Positions 1 to 6,412 of a stretch of 41,660 nucleotides of DNA are shown one piece after another (positions within the stretch are counted from its first letter, which is position 1; each line of letters begins with the position of its first letter). The stretch covers positions 1 to 41,660 of IMG/VR virus record IMGVR_UViG_3300049911_000020; one strand, written 5' to 3'. The stretch is from a virus. The notes under the pieces were generated by a model, which made no database searches, had not been told where the DNA came from, and saw only the letters and a program-made list of their open reading frames with translations. The position numbers and the translations under genes were made by a program.

Positions 1-38
1 ACGAACTCGCCCGCCTCCGCGCCCTCGCGTCAAAGTGA
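1..38 (+). CDS. 3' end of the coiled-coil gene that starts at 41077
   Basis: Bases 1-38 are the same as 41537-41574 and end with the same TGA (36-38). They encode the C-terminal residues NELARLRALASK of the protein described at the right end. It is entered as a partial gene only because the window is cut here. Confidence 0.85.
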   Translation, partial: ELARLRALASK

Positions 39-124
39 GGAGCGAGATGATCGGACACTGTGAAGCATGCAAGAATTCTGGCGGACCCGAGAATGCTTGT
101 CCCGGCCTCGACGTGGCGGGGGAA
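1..124. repeat. Left copy of 124-base terminal direct repeat
   Basis: The first 124 bases are identical to 41537-41660. The left copy holds the last 38 bases of the gene that ends at 41574, its stop, and the start (ATG at 47) of the next gene. The repeat therefore lies across an ordinary gene boundary and breaks no gene if the ends are joined. This is what a circular assembly overlap looks like; a true short packaged terminal repeat, as in T7-type phages, is also possible. The non-redundant unit is 41,536 bases. Confidence 0.97.
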
Positions 125-523
125 CTCGCACGTCTCCAACAGTGGAAACAATCTATTCTCTCTCTCGTCAAAACATTCCCTGAGTTTGAAAGTGGGGAAT
201 GGGCTGGAAACAAGAATGGTTGGGGGTTTGTCTTTGAACTCATCAAGTGGGTTTACAATGAACTCGCCCGCCTCCGCGCCCGCGTTGCCGAACTTGAAGA
301 GGATGATCGGCAATGGGAGAAGCATGGACTGGTGGAGATCGTGAAGGAACGAGACCGCCTCCGCGCCAAGGTCGAGGCGGCGAAGGAGATGGCGGACTGG
401 ATGAAGGAGAACTTCGGTTACACTATTCGAGGCATCGGGGACGAAGTGCTTAGACAAGCATTCATAACTATAAACCATGAGTCTGCCGAGTTGGTAAAGC
501 GTTTCGAGGAGGCGGGGAAGTGA
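47..523 (+). CDS. Hypothetical coiled-coil protein with N-terminal Cys cluster
   Basis: The gene encodes 158 residues. ATG 47 is chosen over an in-frame GTG at 35 because AGGAG lies five bases before it. The N-terminus has a CxxC pair plus a further Cys about a dozen residues on, a possible zinc knuckle. The middle (about residues 70-110) is a charged coiled coil in which ELARLRARVAELEE and RDRLRAKVEAAKE repeat the same Leu/Arg pattern. A stretch of 22 bases coding NELARLRA is also present near the end of the upstream gene at 41077. It opens the left chain of small genes and overlaps the next gene by four bases (GTGA). The function is not recognised; similar coiled-coil accessory proteins are common in phage early regions. 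Confidence 0.7.
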   Translation: MIGHCEACKNSGGPENACPGLDVAGELARLQQWKQSILSLVKTFPEFESGEWAGNKNGWGFVFELIKWVYNELARLRARVAELEEDDRQWEKHGLVEIVKERDRLRAKVEAAKEMADWMKENFGYTIRGIGDEVLRQAFITINHESAELVKRFEEAGK

Positions 524-741
524 CTCACGAACTTTATGTCCCTGGACCAGCACTCAGGTTGATTCAAAAGTTGGAACGAGACCTCGCCGCTGCCCAAGCA
601 CGGATCGCGGTGTTGACGGAGGCGCTGAATCAAATTGCAAAGGCTGATCAACTCTTGCTTCATGCCTCAGCCTTGGCTCTCAAGGAGATTGCCCGACAGG
701 CCCTCACCGCCCCCGACTCCGGCGTGAAGGGGAAGCCATGA
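520..741 (+). CDS. Small hypothetical coiled-coil protein
   Basis: The product has 73 residues and starts at GTG 520, which overlaps the previous stop (GTGA). The centre (RLIQKLERDLAAAQARIAVL) is an amphipathic helix able to form a coiled coil. No enzyme motif is present. Translation is probably coupled to the upstream gene, because there is no separate strong ribosome site and the reading frames interlock. The next gene starts four bases before its stop. Confidence 0.55.
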   Translation: MTHELYVPGPALRLIQKLERDLAAAQARIAVLTEALNQIAKADQLLLHASALALKEIARQALTAPDSGVKGKP

Positions 742-1196
742 AAATATTGCCACTGCGTAGGCCACACATCGGCCCTGAACTACTTGAAGATTGTTGCCCA
801 GAGAAGACGGAGCGCATCGCCGCGCTGGAGGCCGAGAACGCCGCCCTCGACAGAAAATATCGCACTGAACTGTGGGCCGGACACGGGCATAGCGAAATCT
901 ATGGCGACGACGGTGAGATGCAATGCTGCCGGTGTGGTGTTGATTATAGGCGTGATGACCTCTCGAAAGTCGAACAGGCCGCGATGTTCGCTCGGACAGA
1001 GCGGGCGACTAATCAGGTTAGTGAGCGTGACGCCCTCCTCGCCGAGTTGAAGACGGCGGGGGAGGCGATGTCGGACGCCATTCATACCTTACAAAGGACT
1101 AAAGGAAGTCAGCCGGGTTGGGAAAGGGGGTCCATCAAATTGCTGGAAAATGCCCTCGCCCAGCCCCACATGCGGATGGTGATGGAGGGAGCATGA
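738..1196 (+). CDS. Hypothetical protein with CCRC motif and coiled coils
   Basis: The product has 152 residues. ATG 738 overlaps the previous TGA. Two charged helices (residues about 20-42 and 82-118) flank a short Cys/His-containing middle (HGHSEIYGDDGEMQCCRCG) that could bind a metal. The coiled-coil phrase ERDALLAELK resembles those in the neighbouring proteins. The function is unknown. It lies in the same interlocked chain and its stop overlaps the next ATG. Confidence 0.6.
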   Translation: MKILPLRRPHIGPELLEDCCPEKTERIAALEAENAALDRKYRTELWAGHGHSEIYGDDGEMQCCRCGVDYRRDDLSKVEQAAMFARTERATNQVSERDALLAELKTAGEAMSDAIHTLQRTKGSQPGWERGSIKLLENALAQPHMRMVMEGA

Positions 1197-1375
1197 CGCC
1201 CCGAAGTTGGATCATGGCCTTTGACGGGAGCGACCCCCAGGAACCCTTCGGCTTCGGGTGCATGCGATGCGGGAGACGTGAACTCGTCCCGCGACCGATC
1301 CCTGTCCCAGACTTTCTCAAGCGTGCCAAGGCATTCCAGAAGAACCATGGGCGGTGCAAGGCGACGAAGCCATGA
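1193..1375 (+). CDS. Small zinc-finger-like protein, paralog of the 37744 gene
   Basis: The product has 60 residues. ATG 1193 overlaps the previous stop (ATGA). It carries FGFGCMRCG, then PRPIP, and ends with a His-x-x-x-Cys-type tail (HGRC), giving a likely CxxC...HxxC metal site. The protein encoded at 37744-37941 has the same plan: PFGFACLHCG, PTPIP and a terminal GCK. The two are clearly related although they lie in different gene chains. The next gene, a nuclease, overlaps its stop. The function is unknown. Confidence 0.7.
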   Translation: MTPRSWIMAFDGSDPQEPFGFGCMRCGRRELVPRPIPVPDFLKRAKAFQKNHGRCKATKP

Positions 1376-1716
1376 TCCGCAACGCCAAGGCCCTGAAGCC
1401 CACTGAGAACGAAGTCCTTTCCGCCGTCATGGACTACCTCGCCATTCGCGGTTTCAAGGTCTACAAGCAACGCGCCGGCAAGGTGAAATCCGAGCGGGGC
1501 GGGTGGATGCAACTCGCACCTCGGGGCGCGTCGGATCTGACGGGCTGGCATAAGGCGACGGGCAGGGCGTTACAGGTTGAAGTGAAGAGGCCGGGGGAGA
1601 AACCTACCCCGGAGCAGTATCAATGGCTTGAGGAGGCGTGTGAGGCGCGGGTGATCGCATTTTGGTGTGACAGTGTGGACATGGCTGAGGAACTTTTGGA
1701 GAGGTTTGGGATATGA
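1372..1716 (+). CDS. VRR-NUC family endonuclease (Holliday-junction-resolvase-like)
   Basis: The product has 114 residues, the usual size of stand-alone phage VRR-NUC proteins. The start is ATG 1372, which overlaps the preceding stop. The PD-(D/E)XK core is visible: an early Glu (TENEV, about residues 11-15), RGASDLTGW with the catalytic Asp near residue 55, QVEVKRPG with the Glu-x-Lys pair near residues 70 and 72, and PTPEQ with the conserved Gln near residue 82. Known VRR-NUC proteins cut branched or flap DNA. In this phage the enzyme may act in recombination or clear branched DNA before packaging (inference). It sits two genes upstream of very small genes and before the methyltransferase. 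Confidence 0.87.
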   Translation: MIRNAKALKPTENEVLSAVMDYLAIRGFKVYKQRAGKVKSERGGWMQLAPRGASDLTGWHKATGRALQVEVKRPGEKPTPEQYQWLEEACEARVIAFWCDSVDMAEELLERFGI

Positions 1717-1760
1717 CCCCGCACGCCCTGGACGGTGAGGGATGAAAAGAGATTTAGCCC

Positions 1761-1907
1761 ATGAAAAAACCCATAAGAATCTGCCGCGCTAAGATCCATC
1801 TAGCCTCCAGGTGGTTTCGTTGCACCGATCCCCAGGGCCACAAGATGCCCCACTGCCACGAACTGGGCAAGGGAAGATACCTCTACTGGTTTGGGAAGCG
1901 TGCATGA
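1761..1907 (+). CDS. Small basic Cys/His-containing protein
   Basis: This is a 48-residue reading frame, MKKPIRICRAKIH... to ...YLYWFGKRA, rich in Arg, Lys and His with the pattern FRCTDPQGHKMPHCHELGKG. Two Cys and three His in the middle could bind zinc. It falls in a 300-base stretch otherwise without long reading frames, and its stop overlaps the next ATG (ATGA), matching the style of the whole chain. No strong ribosome site is visible upstream. The function is unknown. Confidence 0.5.
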   Translation: MKKPIRICRAKIHLASRWFRCTDPQGHKMPHCHELGKGRYLYWFGKRA

Positions 1908-1996
1908 CCCAGCTCTCCCTTGAATTCGCCCGCGCTACCCTGATGCGCCGGGCCACCATCGGCCCGTTCGACGCGATAGAAAGGAGCAGCAAATGA
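1904..1996 (+). CDS. Very small hypothetical protein (30 residues)
   Basis: ATG 1904 overlaps the upstream stop and the frame runs 30 codons (MTQLSLEFARATLMRRA... to ...IERSSK). Its stop again overlaps an ATG (1993) that opens a 12-codon frame ending at 2031, which in turn overlaps ATG 2028. The run of ATGA joints suggests translational coupling along the chain. The evidence for a functional peptide is otherwise weak. Confidence 0.35.
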   Translation: MTQLSLEFARATLMRRATIGPFDAIERSSK

Positions 1997-2031
1997 AACC
2001 CTTCAATTTGAAAGGCAAGGTGGCTCAATGA
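1993..2031 (+). CDS. 12-codon linking reading frame
   Basis: ATG 1993 follows GGAGCAGCAA, a good ribosome site, and encodes MKPFNLKGKVAQ before TGA at 2029-2031. It starts on the previous stop and ends on the next start, so it may serve mainly to carry ribosomes onto the gene at 2028. It may not make a functional product. Confidence 0.25.
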   Translation: MKPFNLKGKVAQ

Positions 2032-2225
2032 ATGACATGGAGCGGGCCGCATTCCTGATCTCTCAGTCCGTCTGCGCCCTCATCGAGGCGATGGGGATGC
2101 AGGCTGAGAATCTGCGACGGCATCATGGCGGAGAATCTATGGGGTACACGGAGTCGGCGTTCGAGGACCTCCTTCTCAAGTGGGGCATCCACCACAACGC
2201 TGCTCTCAACACTCTTAATGGGTGA
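2028..2225 (+). CDS. Small hypothetical helical protein
   Basis: The product has 65 residues (MNDMERAAFLISQSVCALIEAM...), is mostly helical, and has two Met-rich stretches. It has no recognised motif. ATG 2028 overlaps the preceding 12-codon frame; an in-frame ATG at 2037 is an alternative. It is followed five bases later by the next gene. Confidence 0.5.
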   Translation: MNDMERAAFLISQSVCALIEAMGMQAENLRRHHGGESMGYTESAFEDLLLKWGIHHNAALNTLNG

Positions 2226-2229
2226 CGCG

Positions 2230-2466
2230 ATGACCGCACGTAAAAGGATGCGAGAGGCATTTGCCACTTGCGGGCATGTGCCGAAAGGCATCTGCCGCGA
2301 CTGTTGCACAAGGGCGATTCGTATTCATGCGGAGGCGGTGAGGGAAGAGGCGGCGAAAGTTGCCGAGTTGGATTCCATGTTTAGTTGGATTGGCGGATCT
2401 ACAGGGAGCGCGCAAGGAACGGCCATGAACATCGCCCAAGGCATCCGGGCATTGAAGGTGGAGTGA
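2230..2466 (+). CDS. Small Cys-rich helical protein
   Basis: The product has 78 residues starting at ATG 2230. The segment TCGHVPKGICRDCC contains four Cys and one His and is a plausible single zinc knuckle; it is followed by a long Ala/Glu-rich helix (AEAVREEAAKVAELD). The reading frame is open further upstream, but that part overlaps the previous gene and is not needed. TGATG couples it to the next gene. The function is unknown. Confidence 0.55.
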   Translation: MTARKRMREAFATCGHVPKGICRDCCTRAIRIHAEAVREEAAKVAELDSMFSWIGGSTGSAQGTAMNIAQGIRALKVE

Positions 2467-2687
2467 TGCCTGACGCGAGAACTCCGATTGAAAAGATGAT
2501 TGACGACGCGTGTGGCGTTGACACGCCAGATACATCTTTAACCTTAGACGAGCGACGTGCCTATCGTTTGCGAAAGACCGGAGACGCTGCGAAGGCGTGG
2601 TATTTAGCCCGAGGACCACGCCGGAGAGCTTTCGCGGAAGGCAGACTGCGTATTGCTATCAAGAAACTGATTGACCTAGGATGGTGA
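2466..2687 (+). CDS. Small basic hypothetical protein
   Basis: The product has 73 residues starting at ATG 2466 inside TGATG. The C-terminal half is rich in Arg/Lys (YRLRKTGDAAKAW... GRLRIAIKKLIDLGW) and predicted helical, compatible with nucleic-acid binding, but no named domain is recognised. It stands immediately upstream of the methyltransferase, with no gap. Confidence 0.5.
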   Translation: MPDARTPIEKMIDDACGVDTPDTSLTLDERRAYRLRKTGDAAKAWYLARGPRRRAFAEGRLRIAIKKLIDLGW

Positions 2688-2701
2688 AAGGCGGACTGAC
2701 C

Positions 2702-4576
2702 ATGCCTGACGCGATCCGCGAAGGGTGGCCCAACTGTTACCGGGCACGGTGGAACAAGGCCGATGTACATCCCGATACGTTTAGCCATCCCGCGAAGTTT
2801 CGGCCCAACCTAATCCGGCGGATTTACCTTCACGCCATCGGCGAAGGTTGGCTTAATACCGGCGATACTGTGCTAGATCCGTTCGCGGGTGTCGGCCTTG
2901 GGGCCTACTACGCCCTTGTATATGGCCTCAACTGGGTCGGGGTCGAACTGGAGCCGAAGCATGCCGATGTCGGGGGCGGCTGCGACTGTACCGGATTCAC
3001 CAAGGCCGAGTGGCGCCAATACTTTCACCGCGGCGACCGCATGCGGTTCAAGGAGCGGCATTGGTGTCCCGACTGCGTGCGGACGATTGATTGGGTGGAC
3101 CAAAAGAAGAACGCGAGCCGCCGGATTCCCCACGCGGACGCCCACCGCTTCGCTGGTAATATCGGGTTGTGGAAATCCCGCTACGTCCGCATGCCGAACC
3201 TGGGAGATGCCGTCCTGCTTCAAGGTGACAGCCGGACATTGCTGACCTGGGGACGGTTTGGGCCGGGGGCGGATGGGATAGTTGCGTCTCCGCCTTATTC
3301 TGGCGCTTCTGGTGAAGGAAGGACAGCCGAACGTGACCGACGTCGGCTTGAGAAAACAAGTCCAGAACTTGTCGGGAGATTTGATACCTGCTTCCGAGAC
3401 GAAAAAGGCTACGGCATCTCCCCCGGCCAGCTCGCGGCGATGAAAGAGGGGAGCTTCGAGGCGGCGATAGGGTCGCCACCGTATGCACTGACCGCGACCG
3501 CCAAGAACAGCCCTGGCGTTGATTTGACGAAGCAATACGAAACCTATCGCTCTCAGGGCGGTGGAGCAAGTTTCGAGGCATTCTGCGCGACACAGCGGAA
3601 ACACAGCGAAGGTTACGGATCCCACCCCTCCAATCTCGCCTCCTTGCCCGAAGGGTCCATGGACGCCGCCATCTCCTCGCCGCCGTATTGCCACGGACTG
3701 AGCAAGGAACATACTTACGCCGACCACGAGAAGCGGGAGACTAGTAGCCATCGGGATATTATGCGTGAGAAGGGAATCGCCGATCCCTTCTACGGGCAAG
3801 ACCCTGCGAACCTTGGTCAGATGAAAGAAGGTGACTTCGCGGGGGTGGTGGGGAGTCCGCCTTTCGAGAACTCCATCGGTGACGCGGCGAATCGCCCAGA
3901 CAAAAAGACAATTCGGCCCTTCTTACCCGCACGGCAAGAAGTGGCTTTATACTTGCGACAACGAAGAGGTGAACTTGGAATTACCTGCAAGCAGATAGAC
4001 GAAACGCTTGGGACGTGTACGCTCTATTCTTGGTATGAAGGGCGCCCTGCGGGAACAGAAATCCCCACACCAGAACATTGGTTGAAGTTGAAGGACATTC
4101 TAAAATTAGATGACAGATTTGACGACGCGATTATGACCGAGCGAGAAGTTGAGGCCAAGGGAAAAAATACCACAGACAAGACTGGACACTCAAAAATTGA
4201 TTGTTACGGTTCAACTGCCAACCTCGGCAACCAATCCGGCCCCACCTTCTGGTCCGCCGCCCGCATCATCCTCGCCAACTGCCATGCCCTGCTGCGCCCT
4301 GGCGGCCACGCGATTTGGGTCGTGGGCCCCTACGTCCGCAAGGGCAAGCTCGTGGACTTTCCGGCGCAGTGGGCACAGCTCTGCGAGGCGGTCGGATTTA
4401 CCACCCTGCACGTCCACAGATGCCCCAAGGTTGAGACTTACGGCACCCAGAGACACCTGGATGGCGGGGAACAGCAGGAAACCGTCGAAAGGGTGAGCTT
4501 CTTCCGGCGACTGGCGAACGCGAAGGGCAGAGCTAGGGTGGACTATGAGGATGTTTTGTGTCTCGAACGCCCATGA
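2702..4576 (+). CDS. DNA methyltransferase with four SPPY/F motifs
   Basis: A SAM-dependent DNA (amino-group) methyltransferase of about 624 residues. The SAM-binding motif DPFAGVG is coded at 2876-2896. The catalytic-type motif (V/I)xSPP(Y/F) occurs four times, at 3287, 3473, 3677 and 3854, spaced 59-68 residues apart. At least three are preceded by a similar phrase (MKEGSFEAAIG, LPEGSMDAAIS, MKEGDFAGVVG), so an internal module is repeated. A Cys/His-containing insert (CDCTGF... HWCPDC) follows motif I. A segment coded near 3930-4130 (QEVALYLRQRRGELG... TLYSWYEGR) resembles a helix-turn-helix and may recognise DNA. The C-terminus (LLRPGGHAIWVVGPYVRKG) is typical of the fold. ATG 2702 is preferred because of AAGGCGG upstream; ATG 2681 is an alternative. 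Its likely role is to protect phage DNA from host restriction. Confidence 0.87.
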   Translation: MPDAIREGWPNCYRARWNKADVHPDTFSHPAKFRPNLIRRIYLHAIGEGWLNTGDTVLDPFAGVGLGAYYALVYGLNWVGVELEPKHADVGGGCDCTGFTKAEWRQYFHRGDRMRFKERHWCPDCVRTIDWVDQKKNASRRIPHADAHRFAGNIGLWKSRYVRMPNLGDAVLLQGDSRTLLTWGRFGPGADGIVASPPYSGASGEGRTAERDRRRLEKTSPELVGRFDTCFRDEKGYGISPGQLAAMKEGSFEAAIGSPPYALTATAKNSPGVDLTKQYETYRSQGGGASFEAFCATQRKHSEGYGSHPSNLASLPEGSMDAAISSPPYCHGLSKEHTYADHEKRETSSHRDIMREKGIADPFYGQDPANLGQMKEGDFAGVVGSPPFENSIGDAANRPDKKTIRPFLPARQEVALYLRQRRGELGITCKQIDETLGTCTLYSWYEGRPAGTEIPTPEHWLKLKDILKLDDRFDDAIMTEREVEAKGKNTTDKTGHSKIDCYGSTANLGNQSGPTFWSAARIILANCHALLRPGGHAIWVVGPYVRKGKLVDFPAQWAQLCEAVGFTTLHVHRCPKVETYGTQRHLDGGEQQETVERVSFFRRLANAKGRARVDYEDVLCLERP

Positions 4577-4713
4577 CCCGCCTCTTCCTCTGGTCCCGTC
4601 GCTCCCCTGGCCGGCGCTGGCGGCTGGTGGGGATGCGATGGGGCTTCTGGTGGTGGAATGGGTTGTGGGAACGGTGCCCTCGCGGCCTAGGATGCCCCAA
4701 ATTTCGATTCTGA
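4573..4713 (+). CDS. Trp/Arg-rich 46-residue peptide
   Basis: ATG 4573 overlaps the methyltransferase stop (ATGA), the same coupling seen through this chain. The 46 residues are strongly basic and contain seven Trp, including GFWWWNGLW, with many Arg and no acidic residue except one Glu. Such composition is known from membrane-active peptides, but nothing shows that here. It ends 18 bases before the convergent minus-strand gene. It could be an unselected frame in GC-rich DNA. Confidence 0.35.
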   Translation: MTRLFLWSRRSPGRRWRLVGMRWGFWWWNGLWERCPRGLGCPKFRF

Positions 4714-4731
4714 CGGCCAGGGACGTATGAT

Positions 4732-4938
4732 TCATCCTTCCCGGTGCCTCATGGCCTCGATGAGCTTCCGCAGGGGCAGCGCCGGGGTCTCTTCGGTGGC
4801 CTCGCGGATGAGTTGTTCGTTCAGGGCCTCTCTCACCCAGGCGTTGAGGCTGAGTTGTTTCCTTCGAGCTGCCTCCTTGCACAGGTCGTACAGCATGGCG
4901 TCTATCGGGACGTTGAGAGGGCGCGCGTTGGGTTTCAT
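4732..4938 (-). CDS. Ribbon-helix-helix-like DNA-binding protein
   Basis: The product has 68 residues. The N-terminal half reads NVPIDAMLYDLCKEAARR followed by KQLSLNAWVREALNEQL. This is the strand-helix-helix pattern of Arc/HicB/CopG-type proteins: an N-terminal strand with alternating residues, a first helix, a turn, and a second helix with the NAWVREAL signature. Such proteins bind DNA as dimers and often act as repressors or antitoxins. No toxin partner is adjacent, so a regulatory role is more likely. It is the last gene of the leftward operon and overlaps the gene before it by four bases (ATGA). Confidence 0.72.
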   Translation of the reverse strand: MKPNARPLNVPIDAMLYDLCKEAARRKQLSLNAWVREALNEQLIREATEETPALPLRKLIEAMRHREG

Positions 4939-5153
4939 GGGGAGACCTTGGCAGCTAACTCTTTCGCACGCATTCGGAGCAGATAGGCGATCTGATCACG
5001 TCGGCGGGGGCCAGTATTGAGAACAGTAACAGCAACCTTGCGGCCAGGAATGCCGAGGTCATAGTAACCCATGAATCCCTCAGGACGGAATCCCTCATGG
5101 GTGCAGAGTTCACGGAATCGGCGTAGGCTAATATCACGTTGCGGCGATTTCAT
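4935..5153 (-). CDS. Small hypothetical protein
   Basis: The product has 72 residues. The start at 5153 is chosen because AAGGAGA lies seven bases upstream on the minus strand; the longer open frame has no such site. The sequence is basic (SLRRFRELC... GPRRRDQIAYLLRMRAKELAAK) with a short central GYYDLGIPGRKVAVTVL segment that could be a beta hairpin. The function is unknown. It sits between the TPGP protein and the ribbon-helix-helix protein in a four-base-overlap series. Confidence 0.6.
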   Translation of the reverse strand: MKSPQRDISLRRFRELCTHEGFRPEGFMGYYDLGIPGRKVAVTVLNTGPRRRDQIAYLLRMRAKELAAKVSP

Positions 5154-5434
5154 TTCGTCTCCTTCGTAGCCGCAGCGATGGCGACCTGAAGCGTGCCAAC
5201 GATGGCCGCTAGTGGTTTGTACGAGGGATAATGGGGACCACACATAGCAAGGTAGGTTTCCACCTGGCCCTTGGCTTTCTCACACGCCGCCAGCAACGCG
5301 TGGGCTTGCGACCAAAGAAGGGCATCGTCACAGGTGAACGCCAGGCCCACTCGCTCCCCTTGTGCGTCCCGGATGGAATACATTCCGTCCTTCGTGGCTA
5401 TGATGTTGGCTTTGAGAGGTCCCGGTGTGTACAT
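5150..5434 (-). CDS. TPGP-family small phage protein, copy 1
   Basis: The product has 94 residues. It starts MYTPGP, has ALLAACEKAKGQVE in the middle and ends VAIAAATKETK. The upstream gene on the same strand has the same three blocks (MNTPGPW, ALLAACETVLPFL, VIAAATKET), so the pair arose by duplication. Many phages carry proteins that begin M-x-TPGPW and contain an ALLAAC helix; their function is not known. A ribosome site (AGGAGA) precedes the start. It overlaps copy 2 by 37 bases and the next gene by four. Confidence 0.72.
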   Translation of the reverse strand: MYTPGPLKANIIATKDGMYSIRDAQGERVGLAFTCDDALLWSQAHALLAACEKAKGQVETYLAMCGPHYPSYKPLAAIVGTLQVAIAAATKETK

Positions 5435-5739
5435 GGCGTCTCCTTCGTGGCTGCGGCGATGACGGCTTCAATGACACGCAGGCTATCCTCAGCATCACTG
5501 CCGATCCGTTGTGCCGATGCACTGGACCGAGGGCGTTTGACTAGATCACGGAGGAACGGCAGTACGGTTTCACACGCCGCCAGTAGGGCCGGGGCGGCGG
5601 CGATGAGTGGGAGATCGTCAGGGTTGCAACCCTGACAAGGCACTTCGGCCACGATTTTTCCTGTTGAGGGGTCTCCCCCGATGCAGTCCGCGACAATGAA
5701 TTGCCCTGGCGCAACCTTCCATGGTCCCGGCGTGTTCAT
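5398..5739 (-). CDS. TPGP-family small phage protein, copy 2
   Basis: The product has 113 residues. It begins MNTPGPWKV, continues with a strand-rich region holding a Cys-x-x-Cys (VPCQGC), then DDLPLIAAAPALLAACE, which is a hallmark of this phage family, and the helix ending VIAAATKET. It is paralogous to the gene at 5150-5434. The last 12 residues run on past the shared TKET block into the start of copy 1, giving a 37-base overlap. AGGAGG lies just before the start. The function is unknown. Confidence 0.75.
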   Translation of the reverse strand: MNTPGPWKVAPGQFIVADCIGGDPSTGKIVAEVPCQGCNPDDLPLIAAAPALLAACETVLPFLRDLVKRPRSSASAQRIGSDAEDSLRVIEAVIAAATKETPCTHRDLSKPTS

Positions 5740-5760
5740 GGCGTCCTCCTGTGTGGGGGG

Positions 5761-6066
5761 TTAGCAAGTGTAACAGAGTGTGCGTCGGCTAATGATTCGG
5801 GTCCTTTCGAGTTCGATTGCGTCCCCCTTGGCCTTGGGGAAGATGTAGGGACGCGGCATGCTAAACAGAACCTTCACGCGCCGGCCAGCATCGTACAGGT
5901 AGCGGATATGATCGCTGACAAAGATGTACATACCGGATCCATGAACACAATCAGGATCGCGGTCCCACCAATCGGAACCGGCGTCGTGCGCCTCATACTC
6001 GACGTTTGCTATGAGCGTTGCAACCGTATGCACCGTCTTGCCCTTTCCGTTGCCGTTGCGTTTCAT
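5761..6066 (-). CDS. Hypothetical protein, first gene of the leftward operon
   Basis: The product has 101 residues starting at 6066, where GAAGGAGAG is a strong ribosome site; the open frame extends to 6120 but lacks one. The N-terminus is basic (MKRNGNGKGK). The rest alternates short strands and helices, with WWDRDPDCVHGSG and VKVLFSMPRPYIFPKAKG segments. No family is recognised. It is read away from the 6120-6246 control region and is probably the promoter-proximal gene of the minus operon. Confidence 0.6.
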   Translation of the reverse strand: MKRNGNGKGKTVHTVATLIANVEYEAHDAGSDWWDRDPDCVHGSGMYIFVSDHIRYLYDAGRRVKVLFSMPRPYIFPKAKGDAIELERTRIISRRTLCYTC

Positions 6067-6119
6067 GGCTCTCTCCTTCGTGTGAGGTGCTGCCCCTAAG
6101 ACAAGCAAGGAATGTTCCA

Positions 6120-6132
6120 TGTATACGATACA
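6120..6132. promoter_or_regulatory. Candidate operator: 5-3-5 inverted repeat
   Basis: TGTAT-ACG-ATACA is a perfect inverted repeat in the 187-base gap between the divergent operons, 54 bases upstream of the minus-strand start at 6066. Its position suits a repressor or activator controlling leftward transcription. TATACG recurs at 33133-33138 in the other leaderless-type promoter. It is short enough to be chance. Confidence 0.35.
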
Positions 6133-6217
6133 ATGAAATCAGGGGGTTAGGTTTTGGGAGTGGGACAGATTGAAGCTGGTGAGCAGGCACAGAGCGGCAA
6201 AAGGTCTCAGAAAGAGG

Positions 6218-6246
6218 TTGACAATGGGAGTGCTTGGCGCTAAATT
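6218..6246 (+). promoter_or_regulatory. Strong sigma70-type promoter for the rightward operon
   Basis: The -35 box TTGACA (6218-6223) is perfect, the spacer is 17 bases and the -10 box is TAAATT (6241-6246). The ATG at 6254 lies seven bases past the -10 box, where transcription is expected to begin, so the message would have little or no leader. No ribosome site precedes that ATG. The promoter would drive the small basic protein, the replication genes and perhaps the genes up to the terminator at 8863. Confidence 0.72.
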
Positions 6247-6253
6247 AGAGAGC

Positions 6254-6412
6254 ATGAAGGACCCTAACGCAGTTGCCCTGGGCCGGCTCGGCGGGTTGGC
6301 TCGGGCGAAGGTACTCAAGGCACGTAGGCGAGTAGAGATCGCCCGCAAGGCAGCTCTGGCCCGATGGAGTAAGAAAGGCCAATCGAATGCCATCACGTTA
6401 TCATCCGATTGA
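6254..6412 (+). CDS. Small basic ALGRLGG/ARKAALARW protein, probable regulator
   Basis: The product has 52 residues. It holds ALGRLGGLARAKVLKARR and EIARKAALARWSKK, a two-helix basic pattern that recurs in small proteins of phages and bacteria and looks suited to DNA binding (not proven). The start ATG is placed at the predicted transcription start, as for lambda cI made from PRM. This is an argument from position that it may be a lysogeny or early regulator. It overlaps the next gene by 26 bases. Longer open frames start inside the promoter and are not used. Confidence 0.62.
   Translation: MKDPNAVALGRLGGLARAKVLKARRRVEIARKAALARWSKKGQSNAITLSSD

Noticed and set aside
2518-2545. TTGACA inside the 2466 gene as a promoter
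   Set aside because: No suitable -10 box at 16-18 bases; it lies inside a coding chain.
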